Shown here piece by piece: positions 53,396 through 62,145 of a DNA stretch of 64,000 bases; position 1 is the stretch's first letter, and each line of letters opens with the position of its first letter. The DNA is from Shinella granuli. GTDB lineage: Bacteria; Pseudomonadota; Alphaproteobacteria; Rhizobiales; Rhizobiaceae. The position numbers were made by a program, and so were the translations under genes. The stretch is taken from the NCBI RefSeq assembly GCF_004341885.1, contig NZ_SLVX01000008.1, positions 125,745 through 189,744 of the forward strand. Reading direction: 5' to 3'. The notes below the pieces were generated by a model, which was not told where the DNA came from, ran no database searches, and was given only the letters and a program-made list of their open reading frames with translations.

Positions 53396-53431
53396 CCTCT
53401 ATATTATCGATCTTGCCGAATATCCTGTCAA
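53396..53431 (-). promoter_or_regulatory. Sigma-70-type promoter of the RTX gene
   Basis: Read leftward, TTGACA (complement of 53,426-53,431) and GATAAT (complement of 53,403-53,408) are separated by exactly 17 bp. Transcription would start near 53,396, giving a leader of about 43 bases before the ATG. This is the strongest consensus promoter seen in the window, and it lies in an AT-rich patch. Confidence 0.7.
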
Positions 53432-53538
53432 CGCAGCAATAAAATGGAAAAACTTGCTTTTCGCCTTGAGAACAGCCCGTATTGCTGGACTTGGTGCGCG
53501 GCCGCCCCGTCCGGTGCCCGGGGCGCAGCGCCCACCCG

Positions 53539-54408
53539 TCAGGCCGGCGCCTTTATGGTCATGCGGCCATAGGCAACGAGGCTGAAGCCGGTCGCATACA
53601 TCAACAGGCCGAACAGCGCGGGCGGCACGGCGATCTCCGGCGAATGCATCATCGTGATCGCGAGGACCATGCCGATCGCCGCGTTTCGAATGCTGATCGA
53701 AAGGGTCACCGTGACGGCCTCGGCAGCCGAGAGGCCGAGCGCGCGCGACCCCAGCAGACCGAGCGCCACGGCGCAGACGACCAAGGCGACGACGGCCGGT
53801 CCCGCGCTGACGAGGATCTCCACCCACCGTTCATACACCGAAATGCCGATGCCGACGATCAGGGCCACCAGCACCAGGAGGCCGAATGCGCCGACCAGTC
53901 TTTCGGCGCGCGCGGCGAAGCCGGGGGCCTTCCGCCGGATGCCCATGCCGACGATCACCGGGAACAGGATGATCGCGATCATCACCCCGATCGTGCGCAA
54001 CACGGGAAGGTAGACGCGGGCATCGCCATCGCTCAGGCGTTCGATCGCGAAATTGGCGAAAAGCGGCAGCGTCACGATCGCGACCAGGCTGCCGACGGCG
54101 CTCAACGCGATCGACAAGGCCAGGTCCCCCCTCGCGAGATAGGAAAACAGGCTGGACGTGGTGCCGATCGGGCAGGCGGCGACGACGACGAGGCCGACCG
54201 CGATTTCCGGCGGCAGGCCCATGAGCGTGGCGAGCAGCAGGGCCACCAGCGGCATCAGCACGAGCGCGGCGACGATGCCCCAGACGAGGGCCTTCGGCTG
54301 CGTAACCACGCGCTGGAAGTCGACGGGCGCGAGCGTCATGCCGATGCCGGCCATGATGATGAACACGGCGATCGGCAGGCCGATGTCGATGAGGGCGGAT
54401 TGCTCCAT
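53539..54408 (-). CDS. Bile acid:sodium symporter (BASS) family transporter
   Basis: The 289-residue membrane protein has about nine hydrophobic helices. AACPIGTTSSLFSYLARGDLALSIALSAV holds the conserved Gly/Ser-rich sodium-site segment, and SIRNAAIGMVLA near the C-terminus is the second family motif. The family imports organic acids such as bile acids, pantoate or keto acids with sodium. It is monocistronic here between the RTX gene and the SMP-30 gene, so its substrate cannot be inferred from context. Confidence 0.85.
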   Translation of the reverse strand: MEQSALIDIGLPIAVFIIMAGIGMTLAPVDFQRVVTQPKALVWGIVAALVLMPLVALLLATLMGLPPEIAVGLVVVAACPIGTTSSLFSYLARGDLALSIALSAVGSLVAIVTLPLFANFAIERLSDGDARVYLPVLRTIGVMIAIILFPVIVGMGIRRKAPGFAARAERLVGAFGLLVLVALIVGIGISVYERWVEILVSAGPAVVALVVCAVALGLLGSRALGLSAAEAVTVTLSISIRNAAIGMVLAITMMHSPEIAVPPALFGLLMYATGFSLVAYGRMTIKAPA

Positions 54409-54548
54409 GCTGCTCTTCCCAACAGAGGCGTGGTGGTCCCGCCTGGCCGCCTAGCTTTGATGCATCCGCCCTCGGAATGCAACCGGCGTGATGGGCCCCG
54501 CCCCCGCCGCCGCCCGGGCGGCAGACGGCGTGCGGCCGCAAAACCCCT

Positions 54549-55463
54549 TCAGGGCCGCTGGCTGCCCGATATGGCGAGGTATATGGAATAGAGCGAGGCC
54601 GTGGCGGTGATGAAGAGGCGGTTGCGCCGGGGGCCGCCGAAGGTGAGGTTGGCGACGGTCTGGGGCACGCGGATCTTGCCGATCAGCGTGCCCGCCGGGT
54701 CGAAGCAATGCACCCCGTCGCCGGCGCTGGACCAGAGATTGCCGGAAACATCCGTGCGGATGCCGTCCGGGATGCCGGTGTCGATATGGCAGAAGACGCG
54801 GCCGTTCTGAAGGCGGCGGCCATCGGCGACATCGAAGGCGCGGATATGGCGCGGCAGGGCCGGATCGTGGCTGGCGGCGGAATCGGCGACATAGAGCGTG
54901 CGCTCGTCCGGCGAGAAGGCAAGGCCGTTGGGCTGGGCGAAATCGCCGATGACGGCCTCGATCGCGCCGGTCTCGGGGTCGAGGCGATAGACGTTGCGCG
55001 CCGCCTGCTCCGGTTCGGCCCGGTAGCCCTCGTAATCGGACAGGATGCCGTAGGTCGGATCGGTGAACCAGACGGAGCCGTCCGATCTCACCACGACGTC
55101 GTTGGGCGAGTTGAGGCGTTTTCCCGCATGGCTTTCGGCGAGAACCGTGATCGAGCCGTCGATCTCCGTGCGCGTGACGCGGCGCAGACCGTGCTCGCAG
55201 GAGACGAGGCGGCCCTGCCGGTCGCGGGTGTTGCCGTTGGCGAAATTGGAGGGCTGGCGGTAGACGGAAACGCCGCCGTCCGGCGTCCAGCGCAGGATGC
55301 GCTGGTTGGGAATGTCGCTCCACAGGAGCTGGTTGGCGTCGCTGAACCAGACCGGCCCCTCCGCCCAGCGGCAGCCGGTATGGAGCTCCTCGAGCCGCGC
55401 GCTGCCGACGATCAGGTGGAGGAAGCGCGGGTCGTGGATTTCATAGGGGGATTCGGAGGCCAT
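54549..55463 (-). CDS. SMP-30/gluconolactonase-family lactonase
   Basis: The 304-residue beta-propeller starts (after MASESPYEIHDPRF) with EELHTGCRWAEGPVWF, where the Glu is the first metal ligand. RLNSPNDVVVRSDGSVWFTDPTYG carries the Asn ligand and FAQPNGLAFSPDERTLYVADS holds the second Asn and the Asp base region. These fit metal-dependent sugar lactonases. It is 16 bp after the permease gene of a sugar ABC operon, so it probably opens the lactone made when the imported sugar is oxidised. The ATG at 55,463 gives the family-like N-terminus. Confidence 0.9.
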   Translation of the reverse strand: MASESPYEIHDPRFLHLIVGSARLEELHTGCRWAEGPVWFSDANQLLWSDIPNQRILRWTPDGGVSVYRQPSNFANGNTRDRQGRLVSCEHGLRRVTRTEIDGSITVLAESHAGKRLNSPNDVVVRSDGSVWFTDPTYGILSDYEGYRAEPEQAARNVYRLDPETGAIEAVIGDFAQPNGLAFSPDERTLYVADSAASHDPALPRHIRAFDVADGRRLQNGRVFCHIDTGIPDGIRTDVSGNLWSSAGDGVHCFDPAGTLIGKIRVPQTVANLTFGGPRRNRLFITATASLYSIYLAISGSQRP

Positions 55464-55479
55464 GGCTGGTGTTCCTGGA

Positions 55480-56430
55480 TTACCGGGCGCCGGGTCGGCG
55501 GCCGCCCGCAAGCATGATGACGCTGATGATGATGAGGCCGGTCATGATGAGGCGCACGCCCGCGCCGAGACCGTAGGTGTTGAGCATGGAGACGACGAGG
55601 AACATGAAGAGCGAGGCGCCCCAGACGCCCGGCACGTTGGAATCCCCGCCCGCCACCGCCGTGCCGCCGATGACCACGACGGCGATCGACATCAGGAGGT
55701 ATTCCGAGCCCATGTTCAGCGCCGCGCCGCCGGAAAAGCAGGCGAGCAGGTAGCCGGCGAGCGCGGCGAGCACCGCGCAGAAGACATAGGTGACGAAGCG
55801 CGCGCCATCGACGGGAATGCCGGCCATCCGCGCCGCCGGCATGCTCTGGCCGATCGCGGAGATCCAGCGGCCGTAAAGCGTCTTTTCGAGGAGCAGCCAG
55901 GCGACGAGCGACAGCACGAGGGCGATCAGCGCCACATTGGGCACGCCGAAGGTGCTGGCCGTCGTGAAGTCGGCCAGGAAGGGCGGCGGCTTGATGCGCA
56001 GGCCCCGGTTCGTCCAGATCGCCGTCGACTGCACGATGAAGCTCATCGACAGCGTCGCGATGATGGGCGGGATGCGCAGCGTCTTGATGAGGGCGTAGTT
56101 GCCGATGCCGACGGCGACGCCGATGAGGATCGCGACGGCAAGGCCCGGCAGGATCATGCCGTTCTCCACATTCATCAGCTTCAGCGCCACCGTGCCGGCG
56201 AGCGTCATGGTGGCGGGCACGGAGAGGTCGATATTGCCCGGCCCGAGCGTGATGACGAACATCTGGCCGATGCCGACGATGATGGAGAAGGCGGCGAAGG
56301 TGAGCGCGGCCTGCGTGAGGCCGATCGCGCTCGCGCCGCCCGTCACGGAGATCGTCGCGAGCCAGACGATCACGGCGGCGATCCACGACCAGATCCAGCT
56401 CTTCTGCGCAAGGTGCCGGAAAAGGGTCAT
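55480..56430 (-). CDS. ABC sugar permease, RbsC-like
   Basis: The 316-residue permease has about ten helices and the family signature GPGNIDLSVPATMTLAG, where the NIDLS stretch corresponds to the conserved DLSVG of ribose-type permeases. GGTAVAGGDSNVPGVWGASLF near the C-terminus matches the GG(T/S)SL-GG-G region. Its ATG overlaps the stop of the other permease (ATGA). The two presumably form a heterodimer, unlike the homodimeric RbsC. Confidence 0.92.
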   Translation of the reverse strand: MTLFRHLAQKSWIWSWIAAVIVWLATISVTGGASAIGLTQAALTFAAFSIIVGIGQMFVITLGPGNIDLSVPATMTLAGTVALKLMNVENGMILPGLAVAILIGVAVGIGNYALIKTLRIPPIIATLSMSFIVQSTAIWTNRGLRIKPPPFLADFTTASTFGVPNVALIALVLSLVAWLLLEKTLYGRWISAIGQSMPAARMAGIPVDGARFVTYVFCAVLAALAGYLLACFSGGAALNMGSEYLLMSIAVVVIGGTAVAGGDSNVPGVWGASLFMFLVVSMLNTYGLGAGVRLIMTGLIIISVIMLAGGRRPGAR

Positions 56431-57368
56431 CGCCGCCTCTCCCGGTTCTCGATGCGGTTGAGGACGAGGCGAAGCGCCAGCACGGTGATGAGGATCGCGC
56501 CCTGCGCGCCGATCTGCCAGTCGGGCGAGATGCGCAGGAACGAGAGGAACGAGCCGGCAAGCGTCAGCGTCAGCGCGCCGATGACGGCGCCGATCGGCGA
56601 GACGCGGCCGCCGATGAACTCCCCGCCGCCGAGAATGACGCCGGCGATCGACAGCAGCGTATAGCGCAGCGCGATATTGGCGTCCGCCGAGGTGGTGAGC
56701 CCGACGAGCGCGATGCCGGCGAGCACCGCGAAGAGGCCGGCGAGCCCATAGGCGGCCGCGCGCGCAAGGATCACCGACCAGCCGGCGCGCTCGACGGAGC
56801 GCTGGTTGCCGCCGACGCCGCGCATGAGCACGCCGAGCGAGGAGCGCATGACGACAAGATGGGCGATGGCCGCGATGACGATGCTGGCGACGATCGCCAT
56901 CGGCACGAGCGGCGGCTTCATCGTCATCAGCGCGCGCGCCCAGTCCGGCGCCTGCCCGCCCGGCGCGGGCAGGAGCAGCACGGCGAGACCCGCCCAGACG
57001 AAGCTCATGCCGAGCGTGACGACGATCGACGGCAGGTTGCGCAGGTGGATGACGACGCCGAGCAGCGCATAGACGCCGATCGCCCCGAGGAGGATGAGCC
57101 CGCCGACGAGCGGCGCGTCGCGCAGGAAGGTCGCGGTCACGCAGGCGACGAAGCTGACGAAGGCGCCCATGGAGAGATCGAGATCGTTGACCGCCATGAC
57201 CAGCATCTGCGCGATCGTGGCGAGCGCGATCGGAACGGCGAGGTTGAAGAGGAGGTTGAGACCGACATAGCTCATCGCCCGCGGCTGCAGCCAGAAGACG
57301 GCGGCGAGCAGGACGGTCAGGGAGAGCGCCGGGATGAGGAGGCGCACGGCGTCGTTGGACATCCTCAT
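56427..57368 (-). CDS. ABC sugar permease, RbsC-like (second subunit)
   Basis: The 313-residue permease has about ten helices and the signature AVNDLDLSMGAFVSF, then MRGVGGNQRSVERAGW (the VGGN-xxAA-type cytoplasmic loop) and GGGEFIGGRVSPIGAVIGA. The ATG at 57,368 overlaps the ATPase stop (ATGA) and is preferred to the ATG at 57,362. It operates with the RbsA-like ATPase encoded upstream. Confidence 0.92.
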   Translation of the reverse strand: MRMSNDAVRLLIPALSLTVLLAAVFWLQPRAMSYVGLNLLFNLAVPIALATIAQMLVMAVNDLDLSMGAFVSFVACVTATFLRDAPLVGGLILLGAIGVYALLGVVIHLRNLPSIVVTLGMSFVWAGLAVLLLPAPGGQAPDWARALMTMKPPLVPMAIVASIVIAAIAHLVVMRSSLGVLMRGVGGNQRSVERAGWSVILARAAAYGLAGLFAVLAGIALVGLTTSADANIALRYTLLSIAGVILGGGEFIGGRVSPIGAVIGALTLTLAGSFLSFLRISPDWQIGAQGAILITVLALRLVLNRIENRERRR

Positions 57369-58822
57369 GCGGCCGCTCCCTCGAAGGAGGCGGCGAGGAT
57401 GTTGGCTTCGCCGACGGCATCGCCGGAAAGCTCGGCGACGATCCGGCCCTCGCGAAAGACGTAGACGCGGTCGCAGAGGCAGACCTCCTCCATCTCCGTC
57501 GAATACCAGACGAAGGTGCGGCCGGTCGCGGCCTCCTGGCGCACGATCTCGTAGACCTCCTGCTTGGTGCCGACATCGACGCCGCGCATCGGGTCGTCCA
57601 TCAGCACCACGGGCGCGCGGGTCGCCAGCGCCCGGGCGAACAGCACCTTCTGCTGGTTGCCGCCGGAAAGCGACAGGATGCGGTTGCCCATGTCCGGCGT
57701 GCGGATCTCGATGCGCCTCTGCCATTCGGCCCCGCGCGCGTCCTCCTCGCCGGTTCGCACCAGGCCGCTGCGCGTCATGTCACCGAGCGAGGCGATCGAA
57801 AGATTGCGCAGGATGCTCCACAGTTCGAACACGCCATTGAGCCGGCGGTCGCCGGCGACGAAGGTGACGGCGGGATCGCGCGCGGGCAGCCAGGCGCCGC
57901 TTCCCGCCGCATGCAGCGCCATCAGCATGTCGGTCTGGCCATGGCCCGCCAGCCCCGCGAGCCCGACGATCTCGCCGGCGCGCGCCAGGAACGGCAGGCC
58001 GCGCCCGCCCTGCTCAAGGACCACGGGCGCGCCGGTGAGGTCGCGCGCGGCGCGGCGGTGGGCCTCGCCCTTCACCACGCTGCCCATGGCCTCGACGAGG
58101 CTGCGCTCGGAAAAATCCGCCGCCGGCCGGCTTGCGACGATGCGGCCGTCCTTCATCACGACGATCCGGTCCGCCGTGGCGAGGATTTCGCCGAGGATAT
58201 GCGAGATGAAGACGACCGACCCGCCGGCCGCGACGAAGCGGCGGACATGGACGAGCATCTGTTCGGCAAGGCTGGCGTCGAGCGAGGACGTCGGCTCGTC
58301 GAGGATGACGAGGCGCGGCGCGACGCCCGCATCGGAAAAGGCCATGGCGATCTCGACCATCTGCCGCTCGGCGATGGAAAGCTCGCCGACCGTGCGATCG
58401 CTCTCGATGCCGTGGCCGGGAAAGATCGCGGCAAGGCTCGCCTCGATGACCGCCCGCGCGCGCCGCCGCCAGCCGAAGCCTCCGAGCGGGCGGTGCATCA
58501 GCCGGACATTCTCCACGATGGTGAGGTTGGGGCAGAGCGAGAGTTCCTGGAACACGCAGCGCACGCCGCGGGCGCGCGCCGCCGTGATGCCGTAGGCGCG
58601 CGCGGGCGCCCCGTCATCGCCCGCAACGCCGCCGGCATGGGGCGTCAGGCCGCCGTTGATGACGCTGACGATCGTCGACTTGCCGGCCCCGTTGTGGCCG
58701 ACAAGACCGACGCATTCGCCCGGCATGATCGACAGCGTCACGCCGTCGAGCGCCTTGACCGCCCCGAAACTCACCCGGGCCTCGGCGACCGCGATCACCG
58801 GTTTCCCCATCTCACCCGTCAT
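57365..58822 (-). CDS. Sugar ABC transporter ATPase with two domains, RbsA-like
   Basis: The 485-residue protein's N-terminal domain is intact: Walker A GHNGAGKST (42-50), signature-like LSIAERQMVEIAMA and Walker B LVILDEPTSSLD. The C-terminal domain, as usual for RbsA proteins, lacks a proper Walker A (ARAGEIVGLAGLAGHGQTDM) but keeps LSGGNQQKVLFARAL and VVLMDDPMRGVDVG. It energises the two permeases encoded just downstream. The ATG at 58,822 or the nearby 58,810 could be the true start. Confidence 0.9.
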   Translation of the reverse strand: MTGEMGKPVIAVAEARVSFGAVKALDGVTLSIMPGECVGLVGHNGAGKSTIVSVINGGLTPHAGGVAGDDGAPARAYGITAARARGVRCVFQELSLCPNLTIVENVRLMHRPLGGFGWRRRARAVIEASLAAIFPGHGIESDRTVGELSIAERQMVEIAMAFSDAGVAPRLVILDEPTSSLDASLAEQMLVHVRRFVAAGGSVVFISHILGEILATADRIVVMKDGRIVASRPAADFSERSLVEAMGSVVKGEAHRRAARDLTGAPVVLEQGGRGLPFLARAGEIVGLAGLAGHGQTDMLMALHAAGSGAWLPARDPAVTFVAGDRRLNGVFELWSILRNLSIASLGDMTRSGLVRTGEEDARGAEWQRRIEIRTPDMGNRILSLSGGNQQKVLFARALATRAPVVLMDDPMRGVDVGTKQEVYEIVRQEAATGRTFVWYSTEMEEVCLCDRVYVFREGRIVAELSGDAVGEANILAASFEGAAA

Positions 58823-58886
58823 TGGCCATCGCTTCTGTGCTGGAAAAGACCGCGCGGCCAGGGCGACCGCGCGGCGCCGGGAGGCC

Positions 58887-59903
58887 TTACTGGGCGGCTT
58901 CGATGACCTTGATGGCGTCGGCCTGCGAATATTCCACATTCGCGACGCCGCCCGCCTGGGTGGTGGCGAGGTTGGCTTCGAGATTGTCCTGGTCGATGCG
59001 CAGGAACGGCACGACGAGGTCCTTCTTGACCTCCTTGCCGTCAAGGATCTGCTGGGCGACCCAGAAGGCGAGCGTGGAGACGCCGGGCGCGATGGAGACC
59101 GACATGGTCTCGTAGCCGTTCGCGTCCTTCTGTTCCTTCCACCATTTCAGCTCGTCCTCGCGGTTGCCCATGACGATGACGGGCATCGGGCGCTTGGCCG
59201 CGGCGATCGCCTGCGCCGCGCCATAGCCGTCGCCGCCCTGTGTGACGACGCCGACGATCTCCGGCAGGCTCGGCAGGATGCCGGCGACGGCCTTCTGCGC
59301 GACGTCCTGCGCCCAGTCGCCATGCACGGAGCCGACGACCTTGAACTGCGGGAACTGCTTCACGCCCTCATGGATGCCCGCCGAGATCTCGTCATCGACG
59401 AAGACGCCGGCAAGGCCGCGGATTTCGAGCAGGTTGCCGCCCTCCGGCAGCTTCTCGGAGAGATATTCGACCTGGCTGCGGCCCATTTCCTTGAAATCGA
59501 CGGCGATGCGCCAGGCGCAGGGTTCGGTCACGATGCCGTCGAAGGAGACGACGGTGATGCCGGCGTCGCACGCTTCCTTGACCGCGCCGTTGAGCGCCGT
59601 CGGCGAAGCGGCGTTGACGACGATGGCGTCATAGCCCTGCAGGATCATGTTCTGGATCTGCGCGGCCTGCTCGGTCGCCTGGTTCTCGGCCGTCGTGAAC
59701 GGATCGGCGGCAGCGACCGCGCCGGCCTTCACGGCCTCGCCCGTCACCTTGTCCCAGCTCGTCAGCATGGCCTGACGCCAGGAATTGCCGGCATAGTTGT
59801 TGGACAGGGCGATCTTCTTGCCCGACGTGTCGGCAAAGGCGGAAACGGGCACGGCGACGCACACGGCGACGGCCGATGCCAGAAGCATCTTACGAATTCC
59901 CAT
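58887..59903 (-). CDS. Periplasmic sugar-binding protein, RbsB-like
   Basis: The 338-residue protein has a signal peptide (MLLASAVAVCVAVPVSAFA) and the type-1 periplasmic fold: KIALSNNYAGNSWRQAML, IQNMILQGYDAIVVNAASP, DAGITVVSFDGIV and a late GYGAAQAI. It delivers a sugar or polyol to the RbsAC-type complex; the ligand is unknown. It heads the leftward operon. Its leader holds two inverted repeats (59,921-59,938 and 59,952-59,972), and the divergent histidine kinase gene starts 238 bp away. Confidence 0.92.
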   Translation of the reverse strand: MGIRKMLLASAVAVCVAVPVSAFADTSGKKIALSNNYAGNSWRQAMLTSWDKVTGEAVKAGAVAAADPFTTAENQATEQAAQIQNMILQGYDAIVVNAASPTALNGAVKEACDAGITVVSFDGIVTEPCAWRIAVDFKEMGRSQVEYLSEKLPEGGNLLEIRGLAGVFVDDEISAGIHEGVKQFPQFKVVGSVHGDWAQDVAQKAVAGILPSLPEIVGVVTQGGDGYGAAQAIAAAKRPMPVIVMGNREDELKWWKEQKDANGYETMSVSIAPGVSTLAFWVAQQILDGKEVKKDLVVPFLRIDQDNLEANLATTQAGGVANVEYSQADAIKVIEAAQ

Positions 59904-59920
59904 CTGTCTCTCTCCCTCAG

Positions 59921-59972
59921 GATCCGGTTGGCCGGATCGAAATCGTTATCCGCTGAGCTTCCTCCTCTCAGC
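59921..59972. promoter_or_regulatory. Two inverted repeats between the sugar-binding-protein and histidine kinase genes
   Basis: GATCCGG-TTGG-CCGGATC (59,921-59,938) is a perfect 7-bp-arm palindrome 18 bp from the binding-protein start. GCTGAG-(9 bp)-CTCAGC (59,952-59,972) is a second one. They are candidates for the binding sites of the neighbouring NarL-type regulator or for leader hairpins. Confidence 0.45.
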
Positions 59973-60140
59973 CCGGACAGGATGCGGGAGAACGGCAGGC
60001 CTGTACAGGCGCGGCTCGGCAAGTCATTTGCGGGATTTGCGCGAGAAGTTGCGGGTTCACGCAAGACGCGGCTATGCTTGTCGGCGCTTACTGGAGGGCG
60101 GCGACGGCGCGGGAGGCCGCCGCCGGGAGGATGTTCGCCC

Positions 60141-61418
60141 ATGCTGCAACTGGCGCCTGCCGCGCTTTTCGAACACTATCTCGGCATTTCGCGGCTGCTC
60201 GCGGGCCAGCTCGATTTCCGCTCGGCCATCCGTTCGGTGGCCAACGAGGTCGCCCATATCATCCCGCACGATCATCTCGACGTCTGCGTGCTCGTGGAGG
60301 ACGGCAACTACCACACCGCCTACGAGACCGGCATCGACACCGCCTGGGGCGACCTCGAAGGCGCGCCCGTCGTCTACAGCCCGATCCGCTCGCTTTTGTG
60401 GGGCGAGGTCGACTACCTCCTCAGCGACGACGCCACCGTCGATCCACGCTTCCGCTTCGAGGGCGCCTTCCGCGCGCCGATCGACGAACAGTCGCTGCGC
60501 AGCCGCATCCATGTGCCGATGAAGGTGGAAGGCGCGATCATCGCCGCCCTTTCCTGCTCTTCGCAATCCGCCGGGCTCTATACGCTCGACGACGTGGAGC
60601 GCGCCCGCGTGATCGCCGACCTGCTGACCCCCTATTTCTTCGCGCTGCGCGCCGCCGAACAGGCGCAGCGCTCCGCCATCGTCGAGGCGGAGGCCCGCGC
60701 GCGGGAGGAGGGCCTGCGCCTCGGCGCGCTGCGGCTGACCGAAGCGCTCGAACAGGAGCGCCAGCGCATCGGCATGGACCTGCACGACCAGACCCTCGCC
60801 GACCTCACCCGCCTCGCCCGCCGCGTCGAGCAGCTTTCCCTGAGCGGCGAGATCGGCCCCGATGCGCTGGAGCCCGTGTCGCGCTCGCTGCAGCACTGCA
60901 TGCATGACCTCAGGCAGATCATCGAGCAGGCCAAGCCCTCCGTCCTCCAGCTCTTCGGCCTGGCGCAGGCCGTCGAGAACCATCTCGACCGCTCGGTGCG
61001 CGACAGCGGCATGCCGATCCGCTGGGCGCTCGCCGACGAGACGGCCGGCGCGCTCGACAAGCTGGAGCCGACCGTCAGCGTCGCCCTCTTCCGCATCGCG
61101 CAGGAGGCGATCAACAACGCCGTCCGGCACGCGCGCCCGACGACGCTCGCCGTGCGCCTGCGCATCGAGGCCGAAAGCCTCGTGCTGGACGTCGTGGACG
61201 ACGGCTGCGGCGTCGTTCGCACGCGCGGGCGCATCGGCAGCGGCGTCGAGAACATGAAGACGCGCGCCCGGCTGATTTCCGCGACCTGCGCGATCGGCGC
61301 GGGGCGCAACAACAGCGGCACAACCGTGACGGTCCGGCTTCCCCTCGCCCCGCAAGGCGGCGCGGCAGCCCCATGCGAAGGAGGAACGGGTGATGAAAGT
61401 CCTGATCGTGGAGGATGA
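60141..61418 (+). CDS. Soluble GAF-domain sensor histidine kinase (NarX/HisKA_3 type)
   Basis: The 425-residue protein has an N-terminal GAF-like sensor (about residues 10-170) without transmembrane helices, a coiled linker, then a HisKA_3 dimerisation domain with His 215 in MDLHDQTLADLTRLAR. The HATPase_c domain carries the N-box (AQEAINNAVRHA, Asn 325), DDGCG (353-357) and the G-box SGVENMKTRARLI. It senses an intracellular signal and phosphorylates the response regulator whose gene overlaps its end by 26 bp. GGGAGG precedes the ATG by 10 bases. Its position beside the sugar transporter suggests it controls that uptake. Confidence 0.9.
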   Translation: MLQLAPAALFEHYLGISRLLAGQLDFRSAIRSVANEVAHIIPHDHLDVCVLVEDGNYHTAYETGIDTAWGDLEGAPVVYSPIRSLLWGEVDYLLSDDATVDPRFRFEGAFRAPIDEQSLRSRIHVPMKVEGAIIAALSCSSQSAGLYTLDDVERARVIADLLTPYFFALRAAEQAQRSAIVEAEARAREEGLRLGALRLTEALEQERQRIGMDLHDQTLADLTRLARRVEQLSLSGEIGPDALEPVSRSLQHCMHDLRQIIEQAKPSVLQLFGLAQAVENHLDRSVRDSGMPIRWALADETAGALDKLEPTVSVALFRIAQEAINNAVRHARPTTLAVRLRIEAESLVLDVVDDGCGVVRTRGRIGSGVENMKTRARLISATCAIGAGRNNSGTTVTVRLPLAPQGGAAAPCEGGTGDESPDRGG

Positions 61419-62115
61419 TCCCCTGCATCGTTCCTACCTGCACGAGGCGGTGAGCGCGGCGCTGCCGGAATGCGAGACCGTCATCGAGGCGGAGAACGGC
61501 CTTTCCGGCGAAAAGCTCGCCCGCGACCACAAGTCGGCGCATATCGTCATGGACCTCCAGATGGCGACGCGCAACGGCATCGAGGCGGCGCGCACGATCT
61601 GGAAGGAACGGCCGGAGACGCGCATCCTCTTCTGGTCGAACTATTCCGACGAGGCCTATGTGCGCGGCGTCTCGCGCATCGTGCCCGACGGCGCGGCCTA
61701 CGGCTACGTGCTCAAGTCCGCCTCCGACGAGCGGCTGAAGCTGGCGCTGCGTTCGATCTTCGTCGAGAGCCAGTGCGTGATCGACCGCGAGATCCGCGGC
61801 GTGCAGCAGAAGAGCCTCGGCCAGACGAACGGTTTCACCGATTCCGAATACGAGATCCTCGTCGACATCGCGCTTGGCCTGACGGACCGCGCGATCGCCC
61901 GCCGGCGCAACCTGTCGCTGCGCAGCGTCCAGAACCGCCTGCAGCAGCTCTACGACAAGCTGGACGTCTACCAGTCGACCGGCGAGGACAGCGAGGATGC
62001 GCGCTTCAACCTGCGCACCCGCGCCGTCACCACCGCGCTCCTGCGAAAACTGCTGAACTACAGCGCGCTGGAAAAAGCCGAAGCCGACCTTCAGGAATGG
62101 CTGACCAACCTCTGA
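61393..62115 (+). CDS. NarL/LuxR-type response regulator
   Basis: The 240-residue protein has an N-terminal receiver with acidic EDD (7-9) and phospho-acceptor Asp 54 in IVMDLQMATRNG, and VLKSAS with the conserved Lys. The C-terminal LuxR-type helix-turn-helix (FTDSEYEILVDIALGLTDRAIARRRNLSLRSVQNRLQQLYDKL) is slightly atypical and is followed by a 50-residue tail. Translation is coupled to the kinase by overlap, with AGGAGG upstream of the ATG at 61,393. Confidence 0.92.
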   Translation: MKVLIVEDDPLHRSYLHEAVSAALPECETVIEAENGLSGEKLARDHKSAHIVMDLQMATRNGIEAARTIWKERPETRILFWSNYSDEAYVRGVSRIVPDGAAYGYVLKSASDERLKLALRSIFVESQCVIDREIRGVQQKSLGQTNGFTDSEYEILVDIALGLTDRAIARRRNLSLRSVQNRLQQLYDKLDVYQSTGEDSEDARFNLRTRAVTTALLRKLLNYSALEKAEADLQEWLTNL

Positions 62116-62145
62116 GGCGCGCCGCGGCCTTTTCCCCGCCCCGTT

